Assembly: GCA_016906335.1 (NCBI GenBank)
Contig: JADEYG010000001.1
Location: forward strand, 62,001 to 126,000
Origin: Novakomyces olei
Taxonomy: Eukaryota; Ascomycota; Novakomycetes; Novakomycetales; Novakomycetaceae
Reading direction: 5' to 3'
DNA: 64,000 nt
A program made the position numbers and the translations under genes. Shown here piece after piece: positions 1 through 13,612 of the stretch. Within the stretch, counting starts at the first letter, position 1; every line of letters starts with the position of its first letter. The notes under the pieces are model-generated. The model was not told the origin of the DNA. It ran no database searches and worked only from the letters and a program-made list of their open reading frames with translations.

Positions 1-877
1 TTTGAGCGTAACGCGTTTTCGTCAGGCGACGAGTCACTTTATGGCTTTCTTTTCTGCGCAATTAAATTCGTGTCCCAACGAGACTGAAGCAACGCACAGA
101 CAACGGCTGATAAGGCCACTGATCCGCTTAAACTCACAGCGAAATTTGGCGAGGCTTCGTGTTAGATCGGCTTGGTATGGCTGGTCACGTAATAAGTGGA
201 CGTAATATCTGGAGTATGTATGTGGGAGACTCTAGATCTCCAGAGTAAAATATCCATTATATGAAATTGACACAAGTTTCACAGATCTATACTGTCTAAA
301 TACCTGAAGCTTTATTGACCTCCACAACTTTTACACTGAAATGAACGACTTTTCTACGATTTTACTGTCTTCGTCTTTTTGATTGACGGCAGCAGACTGC
401 CTGGACTGGCTGGTCCAACTAATAATATCCCGAGTTTAATATATGAGATAATTGGACAGTGTTGCACGTAAATAAGCACTATGCAAATTATATAAATTAA
501 TTTAGACGATCGAGTTTAGCAGATGATTCGTCGAGTCGCACAGCCAAATCTTTAAAAATTCTATGGCTGCAGAGGGCTGCAAGAAAATATTTTAGCAAAA
601 GCATGCAGCCTTTACTCTATAAATTGCAACAAACTCGTTACCATTAATACCGATGATCTCTCCTTGACGTCGTAAACTGTTCATGACACCTGAGAGTCCC
701 ATATTATAACGCGCCACGTGACCACGGCTTTTATCATTTATACTGGTCCATTTAGGTTTGACACAGATTTTGCGTTTTAATGCATTTATTTTATCAGATA
801 GATAATATTGGTATAATGTGCATTTTAATATAAAATATATCACACGTTTAATACAGTAGCACCAGCACTCATGAAGA
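1..877. other. Left-edge intergenic region
   Basis: AT-rich sequence with no convincing coding frame. The short open frames near the left edge and at 592-843 have no recognisable domain. The right part is the probable FMT1 promoter and 5' leader. An ATG at 871 in another frame lies 7 nt before the FMT1 start and could act as an overlapping upstream start. Confidence 0.5.
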
Positions 878-2328
878 ATGCTGCTTCCACGCTGGCGGCT
901 ATGCCGCCCACATATCCAGCGGCATCAGTACTCAACAATTCAGCGCATACTCTTTTTCGGATCAGACGAGTTTTCTCTTCCTTCGCTTGAGCGATTAAAA
1001 GCAATGCAGAACGAACAGAAAATATCTAAACTCGAGGTTGTCTGTAAACGCGACAAGCGGTCCGGTCGGGGATACTCTGAGATTTCGCGAGGTATGCCGT
1101 GAAACAAATTCTAATTATATCGTATTCTGTTTTGGTTCTGCCATAATCTACATTGGCTCTTTTTCATCCCTGTTCCTTTTCTTTTTTCCCCCTTTTACCT
1201 GATTTAATTTAATTTAAATTAATTCAATTCAATTTGATTCAATTTGATTTGATTTGATTTGATTTGATTTGATTTGATTTGATTTGATTTGATTTGATTT
1301 GATTTGATTTGATTTGATTTGATTTGATTTGATTTGATTTGATTTGATTTGATTTGATTTGATTTGATTTGATTTGATTTGATTTGATTTGATTTGATTT
1401 GATTTGATTTGATTTGATTTGATTTGATTTGATTTGATTTGATTTGATTCAATTTGATTCAATTTGATTTGATTTGATTTGATTTGATTCGGGATATAGA
1501 GAACGATTGATTTATTTCTTTTAAACAGTCCCGTTTTGCTAAATTCTAGTACCTGTTAAATCTTATTGTTTAAAGCACAATCTCCCGTATTACGATTACG
1601 ACGAGCGCGAAGGTTTGAATGTAAAAGGGGAATACGACGTTGGGATCGCAGTCTCCTTTGGGAGCAAAGTGCCTCCCTCTGTATTGCAGCACTTTGTGCA
1701 TGGCGGTATTAACGTGCATCCTAGCCTTTTACCCCAATATCGGGGCCCTGCGCCGCTGCACTGGGCGATTCTGGACGGTGTCGACCGGACGGGAGTCACT
1801 GTACAAACTCTTCACCCTACTGAATTTGATAAAGGCGCTATTCTAGCACAGTCGGAAAGGTATTTGCCACCCAACGTAACCTTTCCCGAGTTGCGTGACA
1901 CACTGGCCAAAGATGGGGCAGAATTATTACAAAATGTCTTGGAAAAAGACAACCTTTCCTACTCTGAGCCCTCAATTTTCCAGGCAGCAGATGTACGGTA
2001 CGCGAGAAAAATAAAAACAAGCGACACCAGGGCAACGTTCCAGAAAGCCTCGTACGTTTACGCTCAGAGTCGGGCTTTTGGAGTATTAAGCGCAGTCGTT
2101 TCAGAACCGAATGCTCTATTAAAATTAAGCGATATCCAGCCAGTGGGTGATTGCTCTCTCGAACGTTTACACTTTGGGCGGGCACAAGACGGAATGTGCG
2201 TGAAATGTGCCGATGGTCAATGTCTTCTTATAGGTACTGTTCACTACAAGGGACAAAAATATACTGGCACAGAGTTTGTGCGGGTGTTTAATTTTGGCCG
2301 TGGTGGAGTCATGAGTAGCGAGCGCTAA
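878..2328 (+). CDS. FMT1: Methionyl-tRNA formyltransferase, mitochondrial
   Basis: Transfers a formyl group from 10-formyl-tetrahydrofolate to Met-tRNA for mitochondrial initiation. I read two exons, 878-1091 and 1550-2328, giving 330 aa. The donor is gag|GTATGC and the acceptor CTAAATTCTAG. Joining completes a Val codon and restores the family stretch RVPVKSYCLKHNLP. The Arg-rich, Leu-rich first 20 residues look like a mitochondrial presequence. The folate-binding formyltransferase core shows RILFFGSDEFSLPSL near the N-terminus. It continues with NVHPSLLPQYRGPAPLHWAI (catalytic Asn and His) and a later D-x-G in TEFDKGAI (catalytic Asp). The length fits mitochondrial MTFMT. The only intron is 458 nt and is filled by an (ATTTG)n tract. 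The start is the first in-frame ATG; an out-of-frame ATG lies just upstream. Family assignment is firm; the exact splice junctions are inferred. Confidence 0.88.
1206..1492 (+). repeat. (ATTTG)n pentanucleotide microsatellite in the FMT1 intron
   Basis: More than 45 near-perfect copies of GATTT, with degenerate ATTCA variants at both ends. The tract lies wholly inside the FMT1 intron (1092-1549) and is T-rich on the sense strand. Open frames through it on the minus strand (Asn-Gln-Ile-Lys-Ser repeats) are artefacts. Confidence 0.95.
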
Positions 2329-2922
2329 ACTTGAAGTGTGAAATCTAGTAGGATTAGGGTTAGTTAGCCTGTAATATTACTTATTGATGCTGCGCAAGGG
2401 CTTAATGAACAATTTGACGACGAACATTAGGCCCAATGATGATGCATCCCACTAGCAATAATGATAATAACAAAATGAAGAAAATTGCTGAATTTTAAAT
2501 GTTTTAAAATTTTATGATTTTCTGGTGTGGCACTACCCTCTAGAGCTTGTTCTTTTCCGCAAAAGACTTGTGCCTGCAAGTCATACAACAGGTGCGTATT
2601 ATAATATACCACAATCTGTGTAACTTTTAGCGTATCATCGCCTATTGATTTTCAGCCCATTTCATTACTTGTACAACACCCGTATTCTCCAATCAAATCT
2701 TCACTAATATCGCCATCATCACCAAGTAAGATTAAAAGCAATGTCAAAGCCAAAGAGATTACCATCAGAGTATAATGACAGAAATACCATCGTGTTCATC
2801 AGAAACTGTGTGGAAAATCCTCTGCAAAAAAATATATTTAAAACAAAATAAAAAGCAAATTGTAGACAAAGACACTGTCAAACTCTAAAGACGGGTCATA
2901 CAAGGTCAACGATAGGTCAACG
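2329..2922. other. FMT1-LEU1 intergenic region
   Basis: FMT1 3' flank and LEU1 promoter. No gene seen. It contains a telomere-like motif at 2350-2369 (AGGATTAGGGTTAGTTAGCC). The LEU1-proximal part is A-rich, and GGTCAACGATAGGTCAACG runs right up to the LEU1 ATG. I did not see a clear CCGG-N4-CCGG site for a Leu3-type regulator. Confidence 0.5.
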
Positions 2923-5256
2923 ATGCCGTCTGCTGAGCAACAGCCACGCACGCTGTACGATAAAGTATGGCAGGACCATATCGTAGACGAGCAGCCTGAC
3001 GGCACTTGCCTCCTCTACATTGATCGGCACTTGGTGCACGAGGTAACGTCGCCGCAGGCCTTTGAAGGTTTACGCAATGCCGGTCGCACTGTCCGCAGGA
3101 CCGACAACACGCTGGCTACAGTGGACCACAACATCCCAACCACGGACCGTGCTGATTTCCGGAGCGTTGATACCTTTGTGCAGGAACGTGATTCACGTGT
3201 GCAATGCACGACGCTGGAGCGCAACGTGCACGATTTCGGCCTTACGTACTTTGGCCTGGACGACGCTCGGCAGGGCATTGTCCATATAATCGGCCCGGAA
3301 CAGGGTTTTACCCTACCCGGCACGACCGTGGTATGTGGCGATTCTCACACTTCTACGCACGGGGCCTTTGGTGCCCTGGCGTTCGGGATTGGCACGTCGG
3401 AAGTGGAGCACGTGCTGGCCACGCAGACACTGCTTGTGGCGCGCAAGTCACGCAACATGCTGGTTCGTGTGGAAGGCGAGCTCATTAACGGCTGTACGTC
3501 CAAGGACGTTATTCTCCACATTATCGGTGTTATCGGAACAGCGGGCGGAACGGGCAGCGTTATCGAATTTGCCGGCCCCGTAATCGAGCGACTGTCGATG
3601 GAGGCACGCATGTCCATGTGTAACATGTCCATTGAGGCAGGAGCACGTGCCGGTATGATTGCGCCGGATGACGTAACATTTGATTACGTGCGTGGGCGGC
3701 CTTTGGCGCCCAATGCGGATACCATCGATCGCGCTATAGCGTACTGGCGTACGCTAAAGAGCGATGAAGGCGCCAAATTTGATCAGCAAGTAATCATCGA
3801 CGCGTCGGAGATTGTGCCGACGGTTACGTGGGGTACTTCCCCGCAAGATGTGGTGCCGATAACGGCAAGTGTGCCGGATCCAGCCCACGTGCACGACGCG
3901 TCGCGTAAGGCGAGCGTACAACGCGCACTGGAGTACATGGCGCTGGAGCCCAATACTCCAATGGAAGAAATCACGATTGATAAAGTCTTTATTGGTTCGT
4001 GTACTAATGCGCGTATTGAAGATTTGAGGAGTGCTGCTAAAGTCGTTGTTGGCCGTCGTGTTGCCGATAATGTAAAGCGCGCCATGGTCGTTCCCGGTTC
4101 CGGCCTGGTTCGGCAACGTGCGGAGCAGGAAGGTCTAGACCGCGTCTTCAAGGAAGCCGGCTTTGAGTGGCGCGAGGCAGGGTGTTCCATGTGTCTCGGA
4201 ATGAATCCCGATATCTTATCGCCGGGAGAACGATGCGCGTCCACGTCTAACCGGAACTTTGAAGGCCGCCAAGGTGCGGGTGGCCGTACGCATCTCATGT
4301 CGCCCGCAATGGCGGCTGCTGCCGCGATTGCTGGTAAGATTACTGATGTGCGCAAGATGATGCAAGGTCGGGAGAACGTTCTGCCGGGATCGACAATCGA
4401 CGTAGATCACCAGCCCATCCCACGCGAAGTGCGGGCGGGTGCAGAAATTTCGGAGGATGAGGAGTTGAAGGACGAGCCAGCTTCGCAGGAGGACGTGAAC
4501 CGTCTGCCTCCGGCCCAAGGAGAAAAGCCTAAAACTGCTGCGTCTAGCACGGAAGGAGGCATTGCCAAGTTTATTACGGTCAAGGGAGTGGCAGCGCCAA
4601 TGACAGATGAGAATATAGATACTGACAAGATTATTCCAAAGCAGTTTCTAAAGACAATTAAGCGCACAGGTCTCGGCAGTGCTCTGTTCAACAATGTGCG
4701 CTACGTAAACGGCAATGCGGCGGACGGCGAAGAGCCCGACTTTGTTCTTAATCGGGAACCGTATCGGCACGCAAACATTCTTGTTGTTAGTGGCGCTAAT
4801 TTCGGGTGCGGAAGTTCCCGGGAACATGCGCCCTGGGCACTGCTGGATTTCGGAATCAAAGTCGTTATCGCGCCGAGTTTTGCCGATATCTTTTTCAACA
4901 ATATGTTTAAAAACGGGATGCTGCCTCTCGTTCTGCCACAGCAGGTGATTGTGGATAAACTGCTGCCGTTGGCTGAAGCAGGTCGAGAATTGGATGTTGA
5001 TTTAGAGGCGCAAAAGGTGCGCGATGACAAGGGACAGGATCTGGCTGATTTTGAAGTCGAATCTTTCCGGAGGCATTGTCTCCTGAACGGTCTTGATGAT
5101 ATCGGTCTGACTCTGCAAAAGGAGGATAAAATTAGTGCCTTTGAGCGGGAACGGAGCGAAAGCTTTCCCTGGCTCGATGGTCCGGGGTACAAGAAGGGTG
5201 GGCACCGTATCAACCCGGTCGCGAACCCTAACAAAAAGCAAAAACTTGACTGGTAG
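2923..5256 (+). CDS. LEU1: 3-isopropylmalate dehydratase (isomerase), fused large and small subunits
   Basis: Second step of leucine synthesis: isomerises 2-isopropylmalate to 3-isopropylmalate through an aconitase-type [4Fe-4S] centre; cytosolic in fungi. A single exon of 777 aa, the usual size for the fungal LeuC-LeuD fusion. The N-terminal aconitase-like half contains [19 protein letters not shown]. The three cluster cysteines are Cys360 (FIGSCTNAR), Cys421 and Cys424 (GCSMCLGM). They are followed by [11 protein letters not shown] variable charged linker (about residues 505-545) leads to the swivel domain, with [17 protein letters not shown] and [17 protein letters not shown]. All catalytic motifs look intact. 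The first ATG of the frame fits the family start. No intron is seen. Confidence 0.97.
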   Translation: MPSAEQQPRTLYDKVWQDHIVDEQPDGTCLLYIDRHLVHEVTSPQAFEGLRNAGRTVRRTDNTLATVDHNIPTTDRADFRSVDTFVQERDSRVQCTTLERNVHDFGLTYFGLDDARQGIVHIIGPEQGFTLPGTTVVCGDSHTSTHGAFGALAFGIGTSEVEHVLATQTLLVARKSRNMLVRVEGELINGCTSKDVILHIIGVIGTAGGTGSVIEFAGPVIERLSMEARMSMCNMSIEAGARAGMIAPDDVTFDYVRGRPLAPNADTIDRAIAYWRTLKSDEGAKFDQQVIIDASEIVPTVTWGTSPQDVVPITASVPDPAHVHDASRKASVQRALEYMALEPNTPMEEITIDKVFIGSCTNARIEDLRSAAKVVVGRRVADNVKRAMVVPGSGLVRQRAEQEGLDRVFKEAGFEWREAGCSMCLGMNPDILSPGERCASTSNRNFEGRQGAGGRTHLMSPAMAAAAAIAGKITDVRKMMQGRENVLPGSTIDVDHQPIPREVRAGAEISEDEELKDEPASQEDVNRLPPAQGEKPKTAASSTEGGIAKFITVKGVAAPMTDENIDTDKIIPKQFLKTIKRTGLGSALFNNVRYVNGNAADGEEPDFVLNREPYRHANILVVSGANFGCGSSREHAPWALLDFGIKVVIAPSFADIFFNNMFKNGMLPLVLPQQVIVDKLLPLAEAGRELDVDLEAQKVRDDKGQDLADFEVESFRRHCLLNGLDDIGLTLQKEDKISAFERERSESFPWLDGPGYKKGGHRINPVANPNKKQKLDW

Positions 5257-5973
5257 GACGTGTTTGTGATACAGTATGTATTATAGTAAAATTATGGATA
5301 TTTTAAAATGCAACGATTGCCTGTATTAAACGAAACAACGTACATGGATTGGTCAGTCGTGTACAATTAGACGGGTCCAATGTACGGATTGTAATTAGAG
5401 CCATTGTACGAATTGCCTATAATTAAGCTCTCGTCGGTGCTTAAATCGAATGAAACTCGCGGCACACACACATTTCATAGTAGTCGTTACTGCTTTAACT
5501 GCAAAATTATTAGTAATCCAAGGCGATATACGGGTATGTGATAGGAGCTAACCCGTTTTCCAGTTTATTGTAAACCATCTCTGGTTTAGCAGCAGTTTAT
5601 CCCACCAAAGCCACTCGGACCACTAATAAGGAATTCTTATAAAAGTCGACGTCCAAAGGTCACAAAAGGAGGAGCTTTATTTATGGCTTACAACGGTCAA
5701 TAAATGGCCCAATGTCCTTATTGATCGGATTATTTTGGATGTGAATTATAGTTTCCGGTATCAAGAGTCGCCGTTGCGCTATATTACCCTTAAAAGTGAC
5801 CGCGGCCTCGTTTCACAATATTGCGGGGAAATTAGATACTTGAATCATTATTGGCTCTTTGAGAGCACAAGAAATAATATAAACCCTAACTAACCCTACT
5901 CCAGCACGAATACTTCCAGCACGAATAATCTTAAAATCGAAAAATAGCAAATATACACATACACACACACACG
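5257..5973. other. LEU1 / C2H2 regulator convergent spacer
   Basis: AT-rich 3' flanks of two convergent genes; no coding frame supported. It contains a telomere-like motif (AAACCCTAACTAACCCTA) at 5881-5898 and a short CA-rich stretch near 5955-5972. Confidence 0.5.
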
Positions 5974-9753
<3,780 letters not shown>

Positions 9754-10569
9754 TTCCGCCATTCATTGTCTAAATTGAAGCAGAGACAATGGGAAACGGC
9801 GGCAATTTATGTATTATTAATCTGCCAAATAATTGTTTGTTCTACCATTACGTCTGTGGTTATGTACCAGTATTTATGTACTAGTATTTATGTACAGTAT
9901 TTATATAGCAAAATTTATGTACTAGTATTTATGTAATCCTGTCGCTTTGACTGAATAATATTCGACCCCAAACGGTGGCAATTTCGTATTGGACTCAAAG
10001 ACTATTCCTTAAAGGCTCATAGTACAGCTCGTCAACTGCTTTTTTGTTGGGAATCGCAGGGATTATATTGTAAACGTACGTCTGCAATGTACACGTGTAG
10101 AGAGAGTCATACGTGTATGTCTACCAATGCCCTGTTAGCCTCTACTTAAACCTTTACTTAACCCTCTATCTTAACCCTGTTAACCCTCTACCTTAACCCT
10201 GTTAGCCCTCTACCTAAACCCTGTTAACCCTCTACCTAAACCCTGTTAGCCCTCTGGCAAAGCCCTGGTGTTTCTTGAGCAGTCGTCGCCAAGTTTAGTC
10301 GTCAATGTCGCATATGAAACGGCCTATAATTCGGCAATTCTAAAATTAATTGTTGGTAGTGGAAGCAGTTGGCCCGGGAAAATTTAAATATAAACATACA
10401 ATAACATTGTCCACAAAATAATATTGTCCATACAATAACATTGTCACGCATTACACAACCAACCTAAGCTTGATACAAAAGAAACGTATTCGTAACGCCA
10501 AGAGCTGGCGCAATATACTATTGATATTTATCGGGCCACACAAAACTTGAAAAGCAGTAATCCTATAGC
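9754..10569. other. Spacer upstream of the C2H2 regulator and downstream of BBP
   Basis: Promoter of the C2H2 regulator and 3' flank of BBP; no gene seen. It holds imperfect repeats of TATTTATGTACTAG at about 9860-9935, a CCCTGTTAACCCTCTA-type minisatellite (listed separately) and imperfect ACAATAACATTGTCC repeats near 10395-10445. Confidence 0.5.
10148..10262. repeat. Degenerate telomere-like minisatellite
   Basis: Five to six imperfect copies of an approximately 20-bp unit built around CCTAAACCCTGTTAACCCTCTA. AACCCT occurs in most units. The tract is in the spacer 3' of BBP. Confidence 0.8.
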
Positions 10570-12762
10570 CTAAGCCCCAGGCGGTGGTGGAGGTGGCGGA
10601 GGCTGATTGCTGCTTCCAGGCGGATGCCCAATACCGGGAGGAGCAGACAACGGAGGCCCAGAAAGACCAGGAGGAGCAGAAAGACCGGGAGGAGCAGAAA
10701 GGCCAGGTGGGCCAGAAAGGCCAGGTGGGCCCGATACTCCAGGAGGCCCCGATACTCCAGGAGGCCCGGCCACTCCAGGTGGAAAAGCCATACCTAAAGA
10801 ACTGGCTGGGGCAGGCACGTCTGCAGAACCTGGAGCTGCAGGCAGTGAAGGGTTAGAAGCAGCAGCAGCAGCAGCTATAGCAGCAGCCACAGCCGGAGAA
10901 GGCCCCGGAGAGGCCGTTGAAGGCGGAATAAACGTATTATTTCCTCCTCCTGTGCCATTAGTATACCGGGACGACTGATTGTGCTGGCTGTTGTTGAGCA
11001 AAACGCGATTCCGGGACGGTCCGTGGTGAGTGCTGTGGTTATTATTATAGTTGCTATTGTAATTGCTGCTGTAATTATTGTAGTTGTTATAATTGCCACC
11101 GTGGCTGCCACCGTTGTTGCTCTGCCATGAATTCTCTCGCTGCGAGTAACCTCCACTCCCACCATTGTTATTAGCCCAAGGAGGCAAATCGCCAGTAGGC
11201 TGAGGCCCATTTTCCGATTGCCGGTACGAGCCGCTCCGGTGGTTGTAGTTTGACTGGAAATTTGGCTGACCATAATTTGACTGACCGTAGTTTTGCTGAT
11301 TATAATTTTGCTGATTATAATTTTGCTGATTATAATTTTGCTGATTATAATTTGACTGACCGTAGTTTTGCTGATTATAATTCGGCAGAGGTGCAGACTG
11401 CTGCTTCCACGGTGGAGGTGCACTCCCGCCAAAAGACGCGGCCGCATTATTGCCTTGAGAAACCCAAGGCGGAGGAGGAGGAGCAGCAGAAGAGGCGGCC
11501 GGCGTTGCCGATGGAGCAGTGGCCCAAGGAGGGAGAGAAGACCCGTTCTCAATTGCCGCTACTGCACCTGAGCCTCCTCCTGCAGATATACTACCAGCAG
11601 GTCCGCCAGAGCCGCCCAATTCCTGCAGGAGTGTCTGGTACTCTTGGTCAACTGCCTGTTCAGACACAGCAGCTCCGCCAACATCCTCTCCACGGACAGG
11701 GCAGTCCCGGGAGATGTGCCCCGACTGGCCACAGTGCCGGCAGGTAACATTTGCAGTGTAGATCTTTTGCTCTGGACAATCGTACCGCCGATGGCCAACG
11801 TTACCACAGTTTTGACAAACTTGATTCTCATCGTCCCTCAGTGTTCCGTTAAGCGTAGCCAGCTCTCGCAGCTGGTTACGCTTCAAATTGTTTTGGCCCT
11901 CTGGAATGGAGGCGGCCGTTTCAATAACTTTTTCAATCAGGCTGATTGCCAGCTTGACCTTCTCCTCCGAGTCCGCCATGACGAGACAGTGCAAATCCTC
12001 CTCCTGGTTCGAATGCGACTGCTGGTCAGACCGGCCTTTGCCCTCCTTCACAGAGCCCCGTCCACGGATCGCAATTTTGGCTCCACTCTCTTTTTCCATG
12101 CCTTTTAGCGTATTTCCACGAGGGCCTATTAGCAGTCCAATGAAATTAATCTCTGGATAATCGTTCACGGGGACGTATATCTTGTCCTGCAGCTTCGTAG
12201 GCCGGCGATAGTCGCTGGGCGGTCGGTAGTCTGGGATTGTACGCATCGCCTTGTCCACAAGTACGTGCCGTTCGTTCTCCAGTTTTGTTCGGTACCGAAT
12301 CTCCCGAGTATTCGTACGTCTGCCAAAGTTGTCGTACTGTGGAGGCGGAGACGGGCTCCTTTCCTGCTCCAGTGGCACAACGTCGTTAATGCGCAGTTTT
12401 TGGTTTATCTCCTCAAGGCGGACGTGTAGGGCATAGGCCTCCAGCTGCTCGGGGGTCAGATTGCTCAGGATCATAGTAGGCAAATTCATAAGGCCCAGCG
12501 TCCGGTTCCGTGAAGGATCGACCCGACTAAACTGCAGTTTCCTCTGCCGAACCGCAGACCGGCCCCGATCATGGTCTGCTCCTGATCCTGATCCTGCTCC
12601 TGCTCCTCGTGCGGATTTTGTAAAGCCCGAGGGAGGCAAAGGCGGTAGTGACGAAGGCGGCGGAGGCTGTGGCGGGTCCGCTGGAGACGCGCCATCTCCG
12701 AACCGTCTTTTTCCGCCCAAGGGAATATTATTCGTGCCCGTTATACTGGAGTAAGCAGCCAT
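10570..12762 (-). CDS. BBP: Branchpoint-binding protein (BBP/SF1)
   Basis: Splicing factor that recognises the intron branch site in the commitment complex, with U2AF65/Mud2. Single exon, 730 aa. The N-terminal helix-hairpin region is at about residues 75-125 (NLTPEQLEAYALHVRLEEIN). The KH-QUA2 RNA-binding region is at about 190-310, with the GPRG loop at 213-216. Two CCHC zinc knuckles follow: C316-x2-C-x4-H-x4-C329 and C341-x2-C-x4-H-x4-C354. The second half is Gly/Asn/Gln/Pro-rich, with tandem Tyr-Asn-Gln-Gln-Asn units (DNA about 11240-11380) and Pro-Pro-Gly-Leu-Ser units. It ends in a poly-Pro tail, typical of SF1. The Pro-rich tail is longer than in yeast Msl5. It shares its upstream region with the divergent Asteroid-like gene. 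The start is the first ATG of the frame. Confidence 0.96.
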   Translation of the reverse strand: MAAYSSITGTNNIPLGGKRRFGDGASPADPPQPPPPSSLPPLPPSGFTKSARGAGAGSGSGADHDRGRSAVRQRKLQFSRVDPSRNRTLGLMNLPTMILSNLTPEQLEAYALHVRLEEINQKLRINDVVPLEQERSPSPPPQYDNFGRRTNTREIRYRTKLENERHVLVDKAMRTIPDYRPPSDYRRPTKLQDKIYVPVNDYPEINFIGLLIGPRGNTLKGMEKESGAKIAIRGRGSVKEGKGRSDQQSHSNQEEDLHCLVMADSEEKVKLAISLIEKVIETAASIPEGQNNLKRNQLRELATLNGTLRDDENQVCQNCGNVGHRRYDCPEQKIYTANVTCRHCGQSGHISRDCPVRGEDVGGAAVSEQAVDQEYQTLLQELGGSGGPAGSISAGGGSGAVAAIENGSSLPPWATAPSATPAASSAAPPPPPWVSQGNNAAASFGGSAPPPWKQQSAPLPNYNQQNYGQSNYNQQNYNQQNYNQQNYNQQNYGQSNYGQPNFQSNYNHRSGSYRQSENGPQPTGDLPPWANNNGGSGGYSQRENSWQSNNGGSHGGNYNNYNNYSSNYNSNYNNNHSTHHGPSRNRVLLNNSQHNQSSRYTNGTGGGNNTFIPPSTASPGPSPAVAAAIAAAAAASNPSLPAAPGSADVPAPASSLGMAFPPGVAGPPGVSGPPGVSGPPGLSGPPGLSAPPGLSAPPGLSGPPLSAPPGIGHPPGSSNQPPPPPPPPGA

Positions 12763-13612
12763 TCTGGCTCTTTTTTCTCGCTTTTTTTTGCCTCTTTTTT
12801 TCGACTCTTTTCTTGCTTTTGCTCTCGGTACTCCCGCCCGACTACTTCACCCAGCTAATCCTCAAAAGCGGTATTTAACGCAACAAAACTCAAGCAGAGC
12901 CCGCTTTTTTACAGCGCGCCAATTTACAGTGGGCCGCTCACGCTCGTACGGGCTTCAGTGTTGGGAAGCGCTCTGACCACAAAGTATGGATTATTTTTTC
13001 AGCTTATTTTGCAATATAAACCGCATCATTTACGTATACTAAACCCTAACTAACCCTTGTACGAAAATTGGTTTGTGCTATACAAAAGAGTTTATGCGTT
13101 TTTACGTTTATTCCTTACTTGTGGCAGTTATTTAGCGATAGACAGCCACTTTGCATTATATAGCCACTATATACATTATAGCCACTATATAGCCACTATA
13201 TAGCCACTATATAGCCATTATATAGCCACTATATAGCCACTATATAGCCATTATATAGCCACTATATAGCCACTATATAGCCACTATATAGCCATTATAT
13301 AGCCACTATATAGCCACTATATAGCCATTATATAGCCACTATATAGCCACTATATAGCCATTATATAGCCACTATATAGCCACTATATAGCCACTATATA
13401 GCCACTATATAGCCATTATATCATTTATAGCTTAGACCTTAGTCTTACAGTCCTTTATTATAGTGGCAATCGCCAATGTCGCCTCGCGCAGACATTCAAC
13501 AGCGCACAAAACTCGAATGATCTCTGTGAAAACTGAATTTGCTTTCCGATTACAATGCAGACGCTGATATTTTATTGAGTTTATTGCAGGTTTATTTGAT
13601 CGTTTTAAATCT
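12763..13612. other. Divergent promoter region of BBP and the Asteroid-like gene
   Basis: Intergenic region between two divergent genes. It contains a pyrimidine-rich BBP leader, a telomere-like AAACCCTAACTAACCC at 13041-13056, and the TATATAGCCACT minisatellite (listed separately). No coding frame supported. Confidence 0.5.
13150..13423. repeat. 12-bp TATATAGCCAYT minisatellite
   Basis: About 22 tandem copies of a 12-bp unit in two forms, GCCACTATATA and GCCATTATATA. The T form recurs after two to four C-form units, giving a higher-order pattern. It ends about 190 bp upstream of the Asteroid-like gene start. Confidence 0.92.

Noticed and set aside
1219-1462. Open frames of Asn-Gln-Ile-Lys-Ser repeats on the minus strand
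   Set aside because: Translation of the (ATTTG)n array in all frames; no unique sequence.
10607-10978. Collagen-like Gly-Pro-rich open frame on the plus strand
   Set aside because: Antisense shadow of the Pro-Pro-Gly repeats in the BBP gene, which has clear family domains.
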